Shown: positions 24,609 to 34,297, numbered from the stretch's first letter. The stretch: 47,884 nt of DNA from an uncultured Parabacteroides sp. (GCA_937890135.1 CALBYC010000024.1:1-47884), one strand, 5' to 3'. The notes: generated from the letters alone by a model not told the origin. A program made the numbers and translations.

Positions 24609-26390
24609 ATGAAGAAGATCGTGATACTTTCGCTACTTATAGCATCGGCTTCAAGTGGAATGGCACAAAAAACGGCAGAGAAATTCCCTTTGGGGCAATA
24701 CGAAGAATTAAAAGACACCAAGCCTCATGACGGAGCTGAGGTTTGGAACAAAATGCAATCCCCTACTTTGTTAAGCTGGGGAACTACCGACATCCGATAT
24801 AAAAAACGGAATGTGCCCGACATAAAAAAAAGCATTACTTCTTTTCAAACCAAAGCGTGGAAAGGTGAACGGGTGAATGCTCAAGCTGTCCTATGGACAA
24901 AAACGGCGTTGAAGGGAGTCCGGGTAGAAGCAGGAGAACTGAAGAATGGTTCGGCTGTAATCCCTGCCACTGCCATACAAACCAACTTCGTCAGGTACGT
25001 CATGACAGATGAATTGAATAAAGACGGTAAAGGCGCATGCGGAAATCGGGAGAACAAAGCAGAATGGGACTCGTCCATAGTCGCGGACGCATTGGATATT
25101 GTAAAAATACAGGATATCAAGGCCAATACGACTCAACCGATATGGCTAAACGTATGGATTCCAGCCGATGCGAAGCCCGGTAAATACAAAGGCACACTCA
25201 AAATATCGGGAGAAGGCATGAAAGAGATGGCTCTTCAATATGATATCCAAGTATCAAACCGGGTATTACCTGAGCCGCAACGGTGGAAATTCAACTTGGA
25301 TTTATGGCAAAACCCATATTCGGTAGCCCGTTACTACCAAGTCCCACTGTGGAGCAAGGCACATTTCGATGCAATGCGCCCCATCATGAAAATGTTAGCC
25401 AATGCGGGACAGTATGCCATCACCACCAGCATCATGCACAAACCTTGGAACGGCCAGACGGAAGACCACTACGACAGCATGGTGACTCGCATCAAGAAAA
25501 TAGACGGAACGTGGGAATATGACTATGCGGTGTTTGACAAGTGGGTAGATTTCATGATGAACGACGTGGGCATCAATCGCCTAATCAGTTGCTATACGAT
25601 GATTCCGTGGGAACTATCATTCGACTATTACGATGAAGCGACTAACAACGTTTTGTTCATCAAGACGAAACCGGGAGAAAAAGAATATGCCGATTATTGG
25701 GGGAACTTCCTCAAAGACTTCTCTAAGCATTTAAGAGAAAAAGGATGGTTTGAAAAAACAGCTATTTCCATGGATGAACGTCCAATGGAAGCCATGCGTG
25801 AGGCGATAAAAGTCATCAAACAGGCCGACCCGGAGTTCAAGATAACGTTAGCAGGGAACTACCATCCGGAAATCCAACAAGATTTATTTTACTTGAGTAT
25901 CCCTTACGGGCATCTATTCCCTGAAAATGTCAAGAAAGAACGAGAAAAGAAAGGACAAATCAGCACCCTGTACACATGCTGTGCGGAAGCATTCCCCAAC
26001 ACCTTCACTTTCTCCGAGCCTGCTGAAGCAGCCTGGACAATGTTACATGCGGTGGCGGGGGGATACGACGGATACCTTCGTTGGGCGGTCAACAGCTGGC
26101 CATCAGATCCGTTGCGAGATTCACGATTCCGCACATGGGCTGCAGGGGACACTTATAGCATTTACCCAGGCCCGAGAAGCAGTATCCGGTTCGAAAGGAT
26201 GATAGAAGGCTTACAAGATTGCGAAAAGATACGTATCCTTCGAGAAGAATTACAAACCAGGGGAAATCAAGCCAAGTTAGATAAATTGAACAAACTGATT
26301 TCACGCTTCACCCCCGAAGGATTGTCTGAAACCCAGCAAGACCCGAGCGAAATGGTGCGGGAAATCCATAACTTGCTAAATAATATGTAA
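24609..26390 (+). CDS. GH123-like glycoside hydrolase (DUF4091 type), exported
   Basis: A 593-residue protein with a type I signal peptide (ending SSGMAQ), an N-terminal beta-sandwich domain (about 70-220), and a TIM-barrel-like catalytic region ending with the DUF4091 block (GGYDGYLRWAVNSWPSDPLR, RMIEGLQDCEKIRILREEL). An adjacent Asp-Glu pair at 389-390 in AISMDERPM fits the substrate-assisted D-E pair of GH123 beta-N-acetylgalactosaminidases of Bacteroides. It would release GalNAc from host glycosphingolipids or similar glycans in the periplasm. The specificity is inference; DUF4091 also occurs outside GH123. Confidence 0.78.
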   Translation: MKKIVILSLLIASASSGMAQKTAEKFPLGQYEELKDTKPHDGAEVWNKMQSPTLLSWGTTDIRYKKRNVPDIKKSITSFQTKAWKGERVNAQAVLWTKTALKGVRVEAGELKNGSAVIPATAIQTNFVRYVMTDELNKDGKGACGNRENKAEWDSSIVADALDIVKIQDIKANTTQPIWLNVWIPADAKPGKYKGTLKISGEGMKEMALQYDIQVSNRVLPEPQRWKFNLDLWQNPYSVARYYQVPLWSKAHFDAMRPIMKMLANAGQYAITTSIMHKPWNGQTEDHYDSMVTRIKKIDGTWEYDYAVFDKWVDFMMNDVGINRLISCYTMIPWELSFDYYDEATNNVLFIKTKPGEKEYADYWGNFLKDFSKHLREKGWFEKTAISMDERPMEAMREAIKVIKQADPEFKITLAGNYHPEIQQDLFYLSIPYGHLFPENVKKEREKKGQISTLYTCCAEAFPNTFTFSEPAEAAWTMLHAVAGGYDGYLRWAVNSWPSDPLRDSRFRTWAAGDTYSIYPGPRSSIRFERMIEGLQDCEKIRILREELQTRGNQAKLDKLNKLISRFTPEGLSETQQDPSEMVREIHNLLNNM

Positions 26391-26441
26391 TCCGAAGGTA
26401 ATGAGAACAAATAACTGATTTATTAATTAAAAGTTTAAGAC

Positions 26442-26783
26442 ATGAAAAAAATTTTAGTGGTGGCCTTGTCATTATTTTTACTGACAGCATGCGAGAGCAA
26501 AGACTCATACATGAGCGATTTCGGCAATTTCATTGAAAGAATCCAAGAGAAATCGGATTCATTTACTGAGAGAGACTGGGAAAAGGCGGATGATCAGTTT
26601 TCCAAATATACCGGGAGCAGCTACGAAAAATATGCAGAAGAACTATCCAACGAAGAGAAGCTTCAAATAGCCAAATACCAAACCATTTATGCCACCCAAA
26701 AAGCAAAGGCCGGCATCAAAAGTTTGGGTGATGGATTAAAAGATGCCGCAAAAAAGGCAAAAAAGGCATTTGACGCCGAGTAA
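26442..26783 (+). CDS. Small helical lipoprotein of unknown function
   Basis: A 113-residue lipoprotein (signal ending LLTAC, Cys about residue 17). The mature part is highly charged and helical (DFGNFIERIQEKSDSFTERD), ending with a Lys-rich amphipathic stretch (DGLKDAAKKAKKAFD). It resembles short Bacteroides lipoproteins of unknown function; I do not recognise a role. It lies 51 bases after the GH123-like gene but shows no obvious functional link to it. Confidence 0.7.
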   Translation: MKKILVVALSLFLLTACESKDSYMSDFGNFIERIQEKSDSFTERDWEKADDQFSKYTGSSYEKYAEELSNEEKLQIAKYQTIYATQKAKAGIKSLGDGLKDAAKKAKKAFDAE

Positions 26784-26897
26784 AGGTAAAAAGGATAATG
26801 CTGAAACAAAACAAAACTTTTTTACTAAATCGAGGACTTGCAAAAGGACTTACTTAGGTCTACTTTAAGGATGCACGTAAAAACTTAGTAAAAACGT

Positions 26898-26927
26898 TTT
26901 GTTTTTTATAGCAAAATCCTACCTTTG
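26898..26927 (+). promoter_or_regulatory. Promoter for the carB leader
   Basis: TTTG at 26898-26901, 18 bases, then TACCTTTG at 26920-26927. A start near 26934 would give a leader of about 190 bases before carB. Confidence 0.65.
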
Positions 26928-26959
26928 TGAAAATATAAACTGAAAGAGAATTACATATA

Positions 26960-27109
26960 ATGGTAGGAAGTTTGACAAGCGCAATGCTAATACTATTTTT
27001 TTCGGCTTATCTGTCGGAACAGCTTCTCGGTTTCTATTTACAATCTATGAAACGTTGGCAATTTGTTTTTTTGCCAGCGTTTTTTTATATCTCAAAAACA
27101 CTCAAATAG
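26960..27109 (+). CDS. Possible 49-codon leader ORF upstream of carB
   Basis: An ATG at 26960 opens a frame of 49 codons, ending in TAG at about 27107-27109, 17 bases before carB. It encodes a hydrophobic peptide beginning MVGSLTSAMLILFFSAYLSE and runs through the terminator-like hairpin. The 5' spacing from the predicted start point is plausible, but no strong ribosome site is visible. It might be a leader peptide controlling the hairpin, or chance. No arginine or pyrimidine-linked codon run stands out. Confidence 0.3.
   Translation: MVGSLTSAMLILFFSAYLSEQLLGFYLQSMKRWQFVFLPAFFYISKTLK
27051..27087 (+). terminator. Terminator-like hairpin in the carB leader (candidate attenuator)
   Basis: AACGTTGGCAA (27051-27061) pairs with TTGCCAGCGTT (27071-27081) with one G-T pair, followed by a T run. 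It lies about 40 bases before the carB start and downstream of the promoter, where a terminator would block carB unless it is regulated. Confidence 0.65.
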
Positions 27110-27125
27110 ATAAATTATAAATATT

Positions 27126-30100
27126 ATGTCAAAAATCAATGTCAAAAAAGTATTAGTCCTGGGTTCCGGTGCTCTGAAAATCGGACAGGCTGGTGAATTT
27201 GACTATTCTGGCTCCCAAGCATTAAAAGCACTGCGAGAAGAAGGCATTCGCACCGTGTTAATCAATCCCAACATCGCAACGATCCAAACATCGGATGGCG
27301 TGGCTGATGAAGTATATTTTTTGCCCATAACTCCATACTTTGTAGAGGAGGTTATAAAAAAAGAAAAACCGGATGGAATCTTATTGGCATTTGGTGGACA
27401 GACAGCCTTAAACTGCGGAACTGAACTATATACCAATGGAACATTGGCCCGTTACGGGGTTAAGGTATTAGGAACGTCTGTCGAAGCTATCATGTATACG
27501 GAAGACCGAGATTTGTTCGTCCGCAAACTGACAGAAATAGACATAAAGACACCGGTAAGCCAAGCAGTCGAAAATATGGATGATGCTTTAGCAGCAGCTA
27601 ATCGAATCGGATATCCTGTTATGATTCGTTCTGCCTATGCACTGGGAGGAATGGGAAGTGGCATCTGTAAAAATGAAACGGAGCTGAAGGAACTGGCAGA
27701 AAGTGCCTTCGCTTATGCTCCTCAAATCTTGGTAGAAGAGTCATTGAAAGGATGGAAAGAAATCGAATTTGAGGTAATCCGCGATAAGAATGACCATTGC
27801 TTCACAGTAGTAAGCATGGAGAATGTAGACCCGTTAGGTGTGCATACGGGTGAAAGCATTGTAGTTGCCCCGACATGCTCATTGACAGAAAAAGAATTGA
27901 CCTGGCTTCAAGAACTTTCTATTCAAACTATCCGTCATTTAGGAATCGTAGGGGAATGCAACATTCAATATGCATTCAATTCTGACACTTTCGACTATCG
28001 TGTAATCGAAGTGAATGCACGTTTGAGCCGTTCTTCCGCTTTGGCGTCCAAAGCGTCAGGATATCCATTGGCATTTGTCGCTGCGAAATTGGCCTTAGGA
28101 TATGGTTTAGATGAAATCGGAGAAATGGGAACTCCGAATTCTGCATACAAAGCCCCTGAAGTTGATTATATGATTGTCAAGATTCCACGTTGGGACTTGA
28201 CCAAATTTGTCGGCGTAAGCAGGCAGATAGGTTCTAGCATGAAATCCGTTGGGGAAATCATGTCCATCGGCAAAAGTTTTGAAGAAATCATGCAGAAAGG
28301 GTTGCGTATGATCGGCCAAGGCATGCATGGTTTTGTGGGCAACAATGGCGTGGGATTTGATAACCTGGATGAAGAGTTGGCCAATCCCACTGACCTGCGA
28401 ATTTTCGCTGTGGCAGAAGCATTGGAAAAAGGATATACGGTTGACCGCATATACGAACTAAGCAAAATCAACCCTTGGTTCTTGAATAAGCTGAAAAACA
28501 TTGTTGATTACACTAAAGTCCTCTCTAAATACAACAGGATAGAAGAGCTGCCAGAAGAGGTGTTGCGTGAAGCTAAACGCTTAGGATTCTCGGATTTCCA
28601 AATCGCCCGCTATGTTGAAAACCCTCAAGGCAATATGGAAAAAGAAAATATCCGCGTCCGTAGCCTTCGTAAAAAATTGGGGGTTCTGCCAAGCGTCAAG
28701 CGTATCAATACAGTTGCTTCGGATAATCCCGAATTGACCAATTACCTATATCTCACGTACGATGGCTCCGCTCATGATATTACCTATTGCCAGACCGACA
28801 AGAATGTCATCATTTTAGGTTCCGGTGCATATCGCATAGGCTCTTCGGTAGAATTTGACTGGTGTTCAGTCAATACAGCACAAACAGTACGGAAGCTTGG
28901 ATACACATCCATCATGATTAATTACAATCCGGAAACCGTATCTACCGATTATGACATGTGTGACCGGCTCTATTTCGACGAACTGTCATTCGAACGTGTT
29001 CTGGATATCGTCGATTTGGAATTGCCTAAGGGAGTGGTAGTGTCTGTCGGTGGCCAAATCCCGAATAATTTAGCAATGAAATTGCACCGTCAGCATGTCC
29101 CAATTTTAGGGACATCGCCGCTTTCAATAGACAGAGCAGAAAACCGCCACAAGTTCTCTGCCATGCTTGACACGTTAGGAATAGACCAACCCCGCTGGGC
29201 TGAGTTGGAAAGCATGGAAGAGATTGATGACTTTATTGCAAAAGTCGGCTTCCCTATCCTGATCCGTCCGTCTTATGTCCTTTCCGGCGCAGCGATGAAT
29301 GTATGCCATACAAAAGAGCAAATGATAGGATTTTTGAAGTTGGCAGCTAAAGTTTCCAAAGAATACCCGGTTGTTGTTTCAGAATTCCTGCAAGGGGCCA
29401 AAGAAATAGAATTTGATGCAGTGGCCATGAATGGGGACGTGGTTGAATATGCGATTTCCGAGCATATCGAGTTTGCCGGTGTGCATTCGGGCGACGCTAC
29501 GTTGGTGTTCCCTGCTCAGAAAATCTATTTTGAGACCGCACGCCGAATTAAGAGAATAGCAAAAGTAATAGCAAAGGAATTGAATATCAGCGGACCATTC
29601 AACATACAATTCTTAGCGAAGAATAATTACGTAAAGGTAATAGAGTGCAACCTGCGTGCCTCACGAAGTTTCCCATTTGTGTCAAAGGTATTGAAACGTA
29701 ACTTTATTGAAACGGCTTCTCGCATCATGTTAGGTGTGGATTACATGAAACCAGACAAAAGTGCGTTTGATATCGACTGGATTGGAGTCAAGGCTTCTCA
29801 GTTCTCTTTTGCCCGTTTACATAATGCGGACCCTGTGTTAAGTGTGGACATGAGCTCTACTGGCGAGGTCGGTTGTCTGGGCGATGATTTTAACGAAGCA
29901 TTGCTTTCCGCCATGATTGCCGTCGGCAACAAGATTCCACATAAAAACATATTAGTATCATCCGGAGAAGCAAAGAGCAAAGTGGATTTGCTTGATCCGT
30001 GCAGGATGTTAGATGCCAAAGGCTATCGGATATATGCGACGGCAGGAACGGCAAAATTCTTGAATGATAATGGGATTAGGGCAACAGCTGTCTCATGGCC

Positions 30101-30344
30101 TGACGAGGAGGGGGATTTGAATATCATGGAGATGTTCAGCAACCATACTTTTGAATTGGTCGTAAACATACCGAAAGACCATAGCAAACGTGAGTTGACT
30201 AACGGATATAAGATACGCCGCGCGGCAATCGACCACAATATACCATTGATTACCAACGCACGCTTGGCCAGTGCCTTTATTAATGCTTTCTGCACTATGA
30301 AGGAAAGCGACATTCAAATAAAAAGCTGGCAAGAGTACAAATAA
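27126..30344 (+). CDS. carB: Carbamoyl-phosphate synthase large subunit
   Basis: A 1072-residue protein, the usual CarB length. The duplicated architecture is clear: the first half begins VLVLGSGALKIGQAGEFDYS and the second VIILGSGAYRIGSSVEFDWC, each with an ATP-grasp domain (GYPVMIRSAYALGGMGSGIC; GFPILIRPSYVLSGAAMNVC), then a C-terminal MGS-like allosteric domain (KGYRIYATAGTAKFLNDNGI). It makes carbamoyl phosphate for arginine and pyrimidine synthesis together with CarA, which is not in the window. The leader suggests transcriptional attenuation. Confidence 0.97.
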   Translation: MSKINVKKVLVLGSGALKIGQAGEFDYSGSQALKALREEGIRTVLINPNIATIQTSDGVADEVYFLPITPYFVEEVIKKEKPDGILLAFGGQTALNCGTELYTNGTLARYGVKVLGTSVEAIMYTEDRDLFVRKLTEIDIKTPVSQAVENMDDALAAANRIGYPVMIRSAYALGGMGSGICKNETELKELAESAFAYAPQILVEESLKGWKEIEFEVIRDKNDHCFTVVSMENVDPLGVHTGESIVVAPTCSLTEKELTWLQELSIQTIRHLGIVGECNIQYAFNSDTFDYRVIEVNARLSRSSALASKASGYPLAFVAAKLALGYGLDEIGEMGTPNSAYKAPEVDYMIVKIPRWDLTKFVGVSRQIGSSMKSVGEIMSIGKSFEEIMQKGLRMIGQGMHGFVGNNGVGFDNLDEELANPTDLRIFAVAEALEKGYTVDRIYELSKINPWFLNKLKNIVDYTKVLSKYNRIEELPEEVLREAKRLGFSDFQIARYVENPQGNMEKENIRVRSLRKKLGVLPSVKRINTVASDNPELTNYLYLTYDGSAHDITYCQTDKNVIILGSGAYRIGSSVEFDWCSVNTAQTVRKLGYTSIMINYNPETVSTDYDMCDRLYFDELSFERVLDIVDLELPKGVVVSVGGQIPNNLAMKLHRQHVPILGTSPLSIDRAENRHKFSAMLDTLGIDQPRWAELESMEEIDDFIAKVGFPILIRPSYVLSGAAMNVCHTKEQMIGFLKLAAKVSKEYPVVVSEFLQGAKEIEFDAVAMNGDVVEYAISEHIEFAGVHSGDATLVFPAQKIYFETARRIKRIAKVIAKELNISGPFNIQFLAKNNYVKVIECNLRASRSFPFVSKVLKRNFIETASRIMLGVDYMKPDKSAFDIDWIGVKASQFSFARLHNADPVLSVDMSSTGEVGCLGDDFNEALLSAMIAVGNKIPHKNILVSSGEAKSKVDLLDPCRMLDAKGYRIYATAGTAKFLNDNGIRATAVSWPDEEGDLNIMEMFSNHTFELVVNIPKDHSKRELTNGYKIRRAAIDHNIPLITNARLASAFINAFCTMKESDIQIKSWQEYK

Positions 30345-30365
30345 ATCCTAAGGACAATGATAATT

Positions 30366-30385
30366 GGGGGGCATTTTGTCCCCCC
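30366..30385. repeat. G6/C6 inverted repeat between carB and the regulator gene
   Basis: GGGGGG (30366-30371), 8 bases, CCCCCC (30380-30385). It spans the -33 region of the next promoter. It may be a weak terminator for carB without a T run, or an operator; neither is shown. Confidence 0.45.
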
Positions 30386-30409
30386 TGTTATCGATTCTTG
30401 CTATCTTTG
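30375..30409 (+). promoter_or_regulatory. Promoter for the Y_Y_Y/LuxR regulator
   Basis: TTTG at 30375-30378 and TATCTTTG at 30402-30409, spaced 23 bases, slightly longer than consensus. The expected start point coincides with the ATG at 30414. Confidence 0.5.
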
Positions 30410-30413
30410 CCAT

Positions 30414-32498
30414 ATGAATATATTTAATAGAACTCTGCTACTATTCATTTTTATTCATTTGGTAGGGCTGCCCTCTAAAATGATAGGAGAAAACAAAAAG
30501 GTTGACATTTCCCTTCTTGTCCAAAATTTTTCTGTCAATGAGTATAACAGCAGTTGCCAAAATTGGGATTTGCACGTTTCTCCGGACGGCAATCTGTATG
30601 TCGCGAATAATTCCGGCTTATTGGTTTTTGATGGGAACACATGGCATCTGTATAAGACCCCGCAAGAAGAAGCCGTATATGAAGTCGGGGAAAGAAACGA
30701 CACTATTTTTACTGTTTGTGAACTTAGCAAAGGATATTGGATGAGAGACTCGATCAATGATCTTTCTTATCACACGCTTCCTGGCTCATACTCACTTCCT
30801 GACATATCGAATCCAAACCATAGAGTATCTTTCCCTGTGACTGAAGAAATAAAATCGTATAAGCCTAAAGCATTTGTACGACTATCTCAGTACGACATTG
30901 TAGGCACACAATATGGAGGCCTGTTTTTTTTGGACAAATCAGGCAATATCCTTCAACATTTGACTACCCAAAACCAAATAGAAGACAATTGCGTGCATGC
31001 CATATGCGTGCAAGATGAAAGCCGGTTATGGGTAGCTTTCGACAACGGCATTTCTCAAATAGATATCAACCCGCCCATCAGTATGATAGGAAAAAGAAGC
31101 GAAATCGGGAAAATCGAAAATGCAGGGAAACACGGGGATAATATCTATGTAAAAACCAATCTGGGGTATTTTAAGAAACCTCTTTGGTCTGGTGAGTCTT
31201 TCATCAGGGTAGAGAAAACAGAAGCCACTAAATTCATGAATGAACAAGTCGCGACCCTCTCGCTTTCACCAGAGAAAATATTTTCAGACATCAAAGTAAT
31301 CGACTACTTTAAAGACGCACGGTACATTTATCCGACCTATGATAACATGTACTGGCTGCTTTATAAAAATGAAGCGGCCCTTGTTCAAGAAAAGAACCAC
31401 CAAACTTTTTTAAAATGCAGGTTGTTATTCGACAATTATAACTTTGACTTGACAACGCGAGGCCCTCACTTTTTCACGCTGAATGATTCGTTATATGCTG
31501 TTTCAACCATGCAAGGGGCCTTATTGATAAATATACGTCAGTTGCTCGGAAGTTCAAGGCATGTGACCATGCCCAAATTCGAGAAAATAGAGTATAGAGA
31601 TAAAGAAGGAACGCATATCTTGCAGCCTAACACGTCGTCCACCATCAAGCTTCCTCACGAGGCACAACTAATCAATCTATTCATTGGCACAACTGTTTTC
31701 ACTTCTATACACCATATATCATATAAGCTTGATGGCATCAGAGACGATTGGACCGATTGGGAAAAATCCGGGGAAATATCATTTTCATACTTGCCTGAAG
31801 GAAAACATACGCTAAGAATACGTAAATATGTCAGCCAAGGAGCATTCCCCGAAATGACAATAACCATCGAAGTCCTTCCGGCATGGTATGACTCGATATG
31901 GGCTTATATCCTATACATATCATTTATCATAATCTTAGTCCAACAGACATTGAAATACAATTTGAGGCGTCTAAAACGGGAAGAAAAAGAGCTGAAAGAG
32001 CAGAATGCACGGGCTGAAAAGCACGAACAAGAATTGATTCGTAGCCAAGCCCTGGAAAATGAACTGGAACTCAAGAATAATGAACTGATGCTGCAAACTT
32101 CCGCTTTAGTCAGACGCAACCAAGCCATACAATCTATCCTGGAAGAATATGAAAGGCAAAAAGAAGAACTGGGTGACCGGTATCCAAACAAGCTATATAA
32201 AAAGTTGCATCAACAAATTGTGGATGCTCTTGAAGATAAAGAAGAATGGTCTCTGTTCGAGGGTTATTTCAAGAATGCCCACCAGCTCTTCATGGAAAAG
32301 CTTCAACAAAAATATCCGGATTTGACTACAGGAGACTTGCGTGTATGCTGTCTGCTCCGCATGAATTTATCGACGAAAGAGGTTGCCTCGCTGCTTAACA
32401 TATCCGTGAGGGCAGTCGAGCTTCGCAGGTACCGATTGAGGAAACGGCTCGGCTTAAACAACGATGTCAATTTAGTGGAATTCCTGCTGAATCTCTAA
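30414..32498 (+). CDS. One-component membrane regulator: propeller, Y_Y_Y domain and LuxR-type HTH
   Basis: About 694 residues from ATG 30414, chosen because the signal-like stretch MNIFNRTLLLFIFIHLVGLP begins there; an in-frame ATG at 30357 adds 19 residues. Order: signal peptide, a periplasmic beta-propeller with weak repeats (NWDLHVSPDGNLYVANNSGL, ESRLWVAFDNGISQIDIN), a Y_Y_Y sandwich (ISYKLDGIRDDWTDWEKSGE, GKHTLRIR), a membrane helix (IWAYILYISFIIILVQQ), a long coiled-coil, and a C-terminal LuxR-like DNA-binding domain (TTGDLRVCCLLRMNLSTKEV, SVRAVELRRYRLRKRL). There is no kinase, so it is a direct membrane-to-DNA sensor. Ligand unknown. Confidence 0.85.
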   Translation: MNIFNRTLLLFIFIHLVGLPSKMIGENKKVDISLLVQNFSVNEYNSSCQNWDLHVSPDGNLYVANNSGLLVFDGNTWHLYKTPQEEAVYEVGERNDTIFTVCELSKGYWMRDSINDLSYHTLPGSYSLPDISNPNHRVSFPVTEEIKSYKPKAFVRLSQYDIVGTQYGGLFFLDKSGNILQHLTTQNQIEDNCVHAICVQDESRLWVAFDNGISQIDINPPISMIGKRSEIGKIENAGKHGDNIYVKTNLGYFKKPLWSGESFIRVEKTEATKFMNEQVATLSLSPEKIFSDIKVIDYFKDARYIYPTYDNMYWLLYKNEAALVQEKNHQTFLKCRLLFDNYNFDLTTRGPHFFTLNDSLYAVSTMQGALLINIRQLLGSSRHVTMPKFEKIEYRDKEGTHILQPNTSSTIKLPHEAQLINLFIGTTVFTSIHHISYKLDGIRDDWTDWEKSGEISFSYLPEGKHTLRIRKYVSQGAFPEMTITIEVLPAWYDSIWAYILYISFIIILVQQTLKYNLRRLKREEKELKEQNARAEKHEQELIRSQALENELELKNNELMLQTSALVRRNQAIQSILEEYERQKEELGDRYPNKLYKKLHQQIVDALEDKEEWSLFEGYFKNAHQLFMEKLQQKYPDLTTGDLRVCCLLRMNLSTKEVASLLNISVRAVELRRYRLRKRLGLNNDVNLVEFLLNL

Positions 32499-32777
32499 TA
32501 CTACATGTTATTTTAGAATAAAGCTTGCATTCAATTACATGCTCAAATAAAATTTAATCATAATATTTTCTATAATATACATATGCATAATATGCTGTAA
32601 TACAAATGATATTTAATTATACTTACTTATATGAGAAAGTAGTATAGCATACATCTTATATGGATTTTTTCAATGGTGAAAGCCTTGTAGTATGCAAATA
32701 ATTTCCTTAAATCAAAAATATCCTTTTCTTTGCGACATCGATTAATAACTTTACAAGGAAGAAAGAGCACGATTGAC
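32499..32777. other. AT-rich intergenic region without a recognisable gene
   Basis: About 280 bases, strongly A+T rich, with several short ATATGCATAATATGC-like palindromic words. I see no tRNA, terminator or full consensus promoter; CCTTTTCTTTG at 32722-32732 is only a partial -7 match for the following gene. Confidence 0.5.
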
Positions 32778-34151
32778 ATGGGCACACCGTTGTGGAAACA
32801 GCTCGAAGCACTCGAGAAAAAAGGAATAGACAGACGTGGATTTTTTAAGATAATGGCTGCGGCCGGAGTCTTTGCGGGGTTGAACAGTCAAAAAATCAAG
32901 GCTGCATCCTGCAAAGCCAAAGCTAAGATAGTTATTATAGGAGGTGGTGCAGCGGGAATCAGCATCGCATCCCGCCTTGCACGTATGTTGGAGGAACCAA
33001 ACATTACGATAATAGACCCAAGCGACCGCCAGTATTATCAGCCGGGCTTTACATTAATCGCATCTGGCATTTACAAGCCCGAAGTTGTTTGGAAAAAACA
33101 AGAGGATTGCATTCCTTCAAAGGTAAAATGGGTGAAAGATTCTGTGATTGCGCTCGATCCCGTGTCGAACAATGCCAGGACGGCAAAGAACGGGGTAATT
33201 TCCTACGACTTTTTGGTTTTGGTCCCGGGCATCCAGCTTAACTGGAACGAGATTGAAGGATTCGATTATAGCCAGCTGGGCAAAGGGAACGCTCATTGCA
33301 TCTATGATTTCAAGGGAGCTCAAATGACATGGAAAGCCATGAAGGAGTTTACGGAAAAAGGTGGGAAAGGTATTTATACCGATACTTACACCAAACACAA
33401 ATGCGGAGGGGCGCCTAAGAAGATATGCTTGCTTACGGCTGACTATGCCCAAAAGCACAACCGCAGGGAATCATTGGACATCACCTATTATACGGCAGAG
33501 AAAGACCTATATGATGTGAAGTTTTTCACACCCCGCCTGAAAGAGATATACCAAGAGCGGAATATCCCGATCGAACTGAACACGCGCGTAAAGGGTATTG
33601 ATACGGAGAAAAAGCAAGTCCATTTTGAGCGCATTGAGAAGAAGGGCGAAGAGAAGGTAGTAACTCCTTTCGTCGAAGATTACGACTTCTTGCATTTCAC
33701 TCCGCCTATGTCTGCTCCTCATTTCGTAAAAGAGGCCGGACTGGGATTTACGGAAGGCAAACTGGCCGCTGGAGGTTGGGCCAATGTAAACAAAGAGACT
33801 TTTGTCCACAACACATATTCCAACATCATTTCTTTCGGCGATGCGGCTGGCTTACCCACAAGCAAAACTTCTGCGGCAATAAGGGTGCAAGTTCCTTTGG
33901 CGGCAAGAAACTTGATAGCTTTGATGGAAGGCAAAGAGCCTTGCGAGAAATACGATGGCTATGCGGCCTGCCCCATTATAACAGACTACGGGCACGTTCT
34001 GCTATGTGAATTCAATTATGACAAGGAGCCCGAAATCTCATTCCCTTTTTCCTTGTTGGACATGTCGAAGGAACAATGGGCTGCCTGGCTGCTGAAGGTA
34101 TATATCTTGAAACCTCTCTATTTCTATGGGATGTTGAAAGGATATGCATAA
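32778..34151 (+). CDS. Sulfide:quinone oxidoreductase-like flavoprotein with twin-arginine signal
   Basis: A 457-residue protein from ATG 32778 (the frame is open from a TTG at 32730). A twin-arginine motif DRRGFFK (R19, R20) with a hydrophobic core suggests Tat export. The FAD-binding GGGAAG (55-60) and a second motif SFGDAAGLPTSKTSAA follow. Cys209 in KHKCGGAPKKI and Cys398 in DGYAACPIITDYGHVLLCEF correspond to the redox cysteines of sulfide:quinone oxidoreductases, resembling the type II group. It would oxidise sulfide and pass electrons to quinone at the membrane. Other FAD-dependent family members remain possible. cysK follows after a terminator. Confidence 0.77.
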   Translation: MGTPLWKQLEALEKKGIDRRGFFKIMAAAGVFAGLNSQKIKAASCKAKAKIVIIGGGAAGISIASRLARMLEEPNITIIDPSDRQYYQPGFTLIASGIYKPEVVWKKQEDCIPSKVKWVKDSVIALDPVSNNARTAKNGVISYDFLVLVPGIQLNWNEIEGFDYSQLGKGNAHCIYDFKGAQMTWKAMKEFTEKGGKGIYTDTYTKHKCGGAPKKICLLTADYAQKHNRRESLDITYYTAEKDLYDVKFFTPRLKEIYQERNIPIELNTRVKGIDTEKKQVHFERIEKKGEEKVVTPFVEDYDFLHFTPPMSAPHFVKEAGLGFTEGKLAAGGWANVNKETFVHNTYSNIISFGDAAGLPTSKTSAAIRVQVPLAARNLIALMEGKEPCEKYDGYAACPIITDYGHVLLCEFNYDKEPEISFPFSLLDMSKEQWAAWLLKVYILKPLYFYGMLKGYA

Positions 34152-34210
34152 ACTCAAAAATCACACACTCCCTATATTGATGCTAAAACTAAAGCACAAA
34201 TGTTCGAAAA

Positions 34211-34240
34211 GCCTATCCGGCGAGGATAGGCTTTTTTATT
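34211..34240 (+). terminator. Rho-independent terminator after the SQR-like gene
   Basis: GCCTATCC (34211-34218), loop GGCGA, GGATAGGC (34224-34231), followed by TTTTTTATT. Confidence 0.9.
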
Positions 34241-34297
34241 GCGTGCGCCGTCCTCCCGTAGCCTTGTCCCTCCATCATGCCCGCCTGCCGCAAAAAC

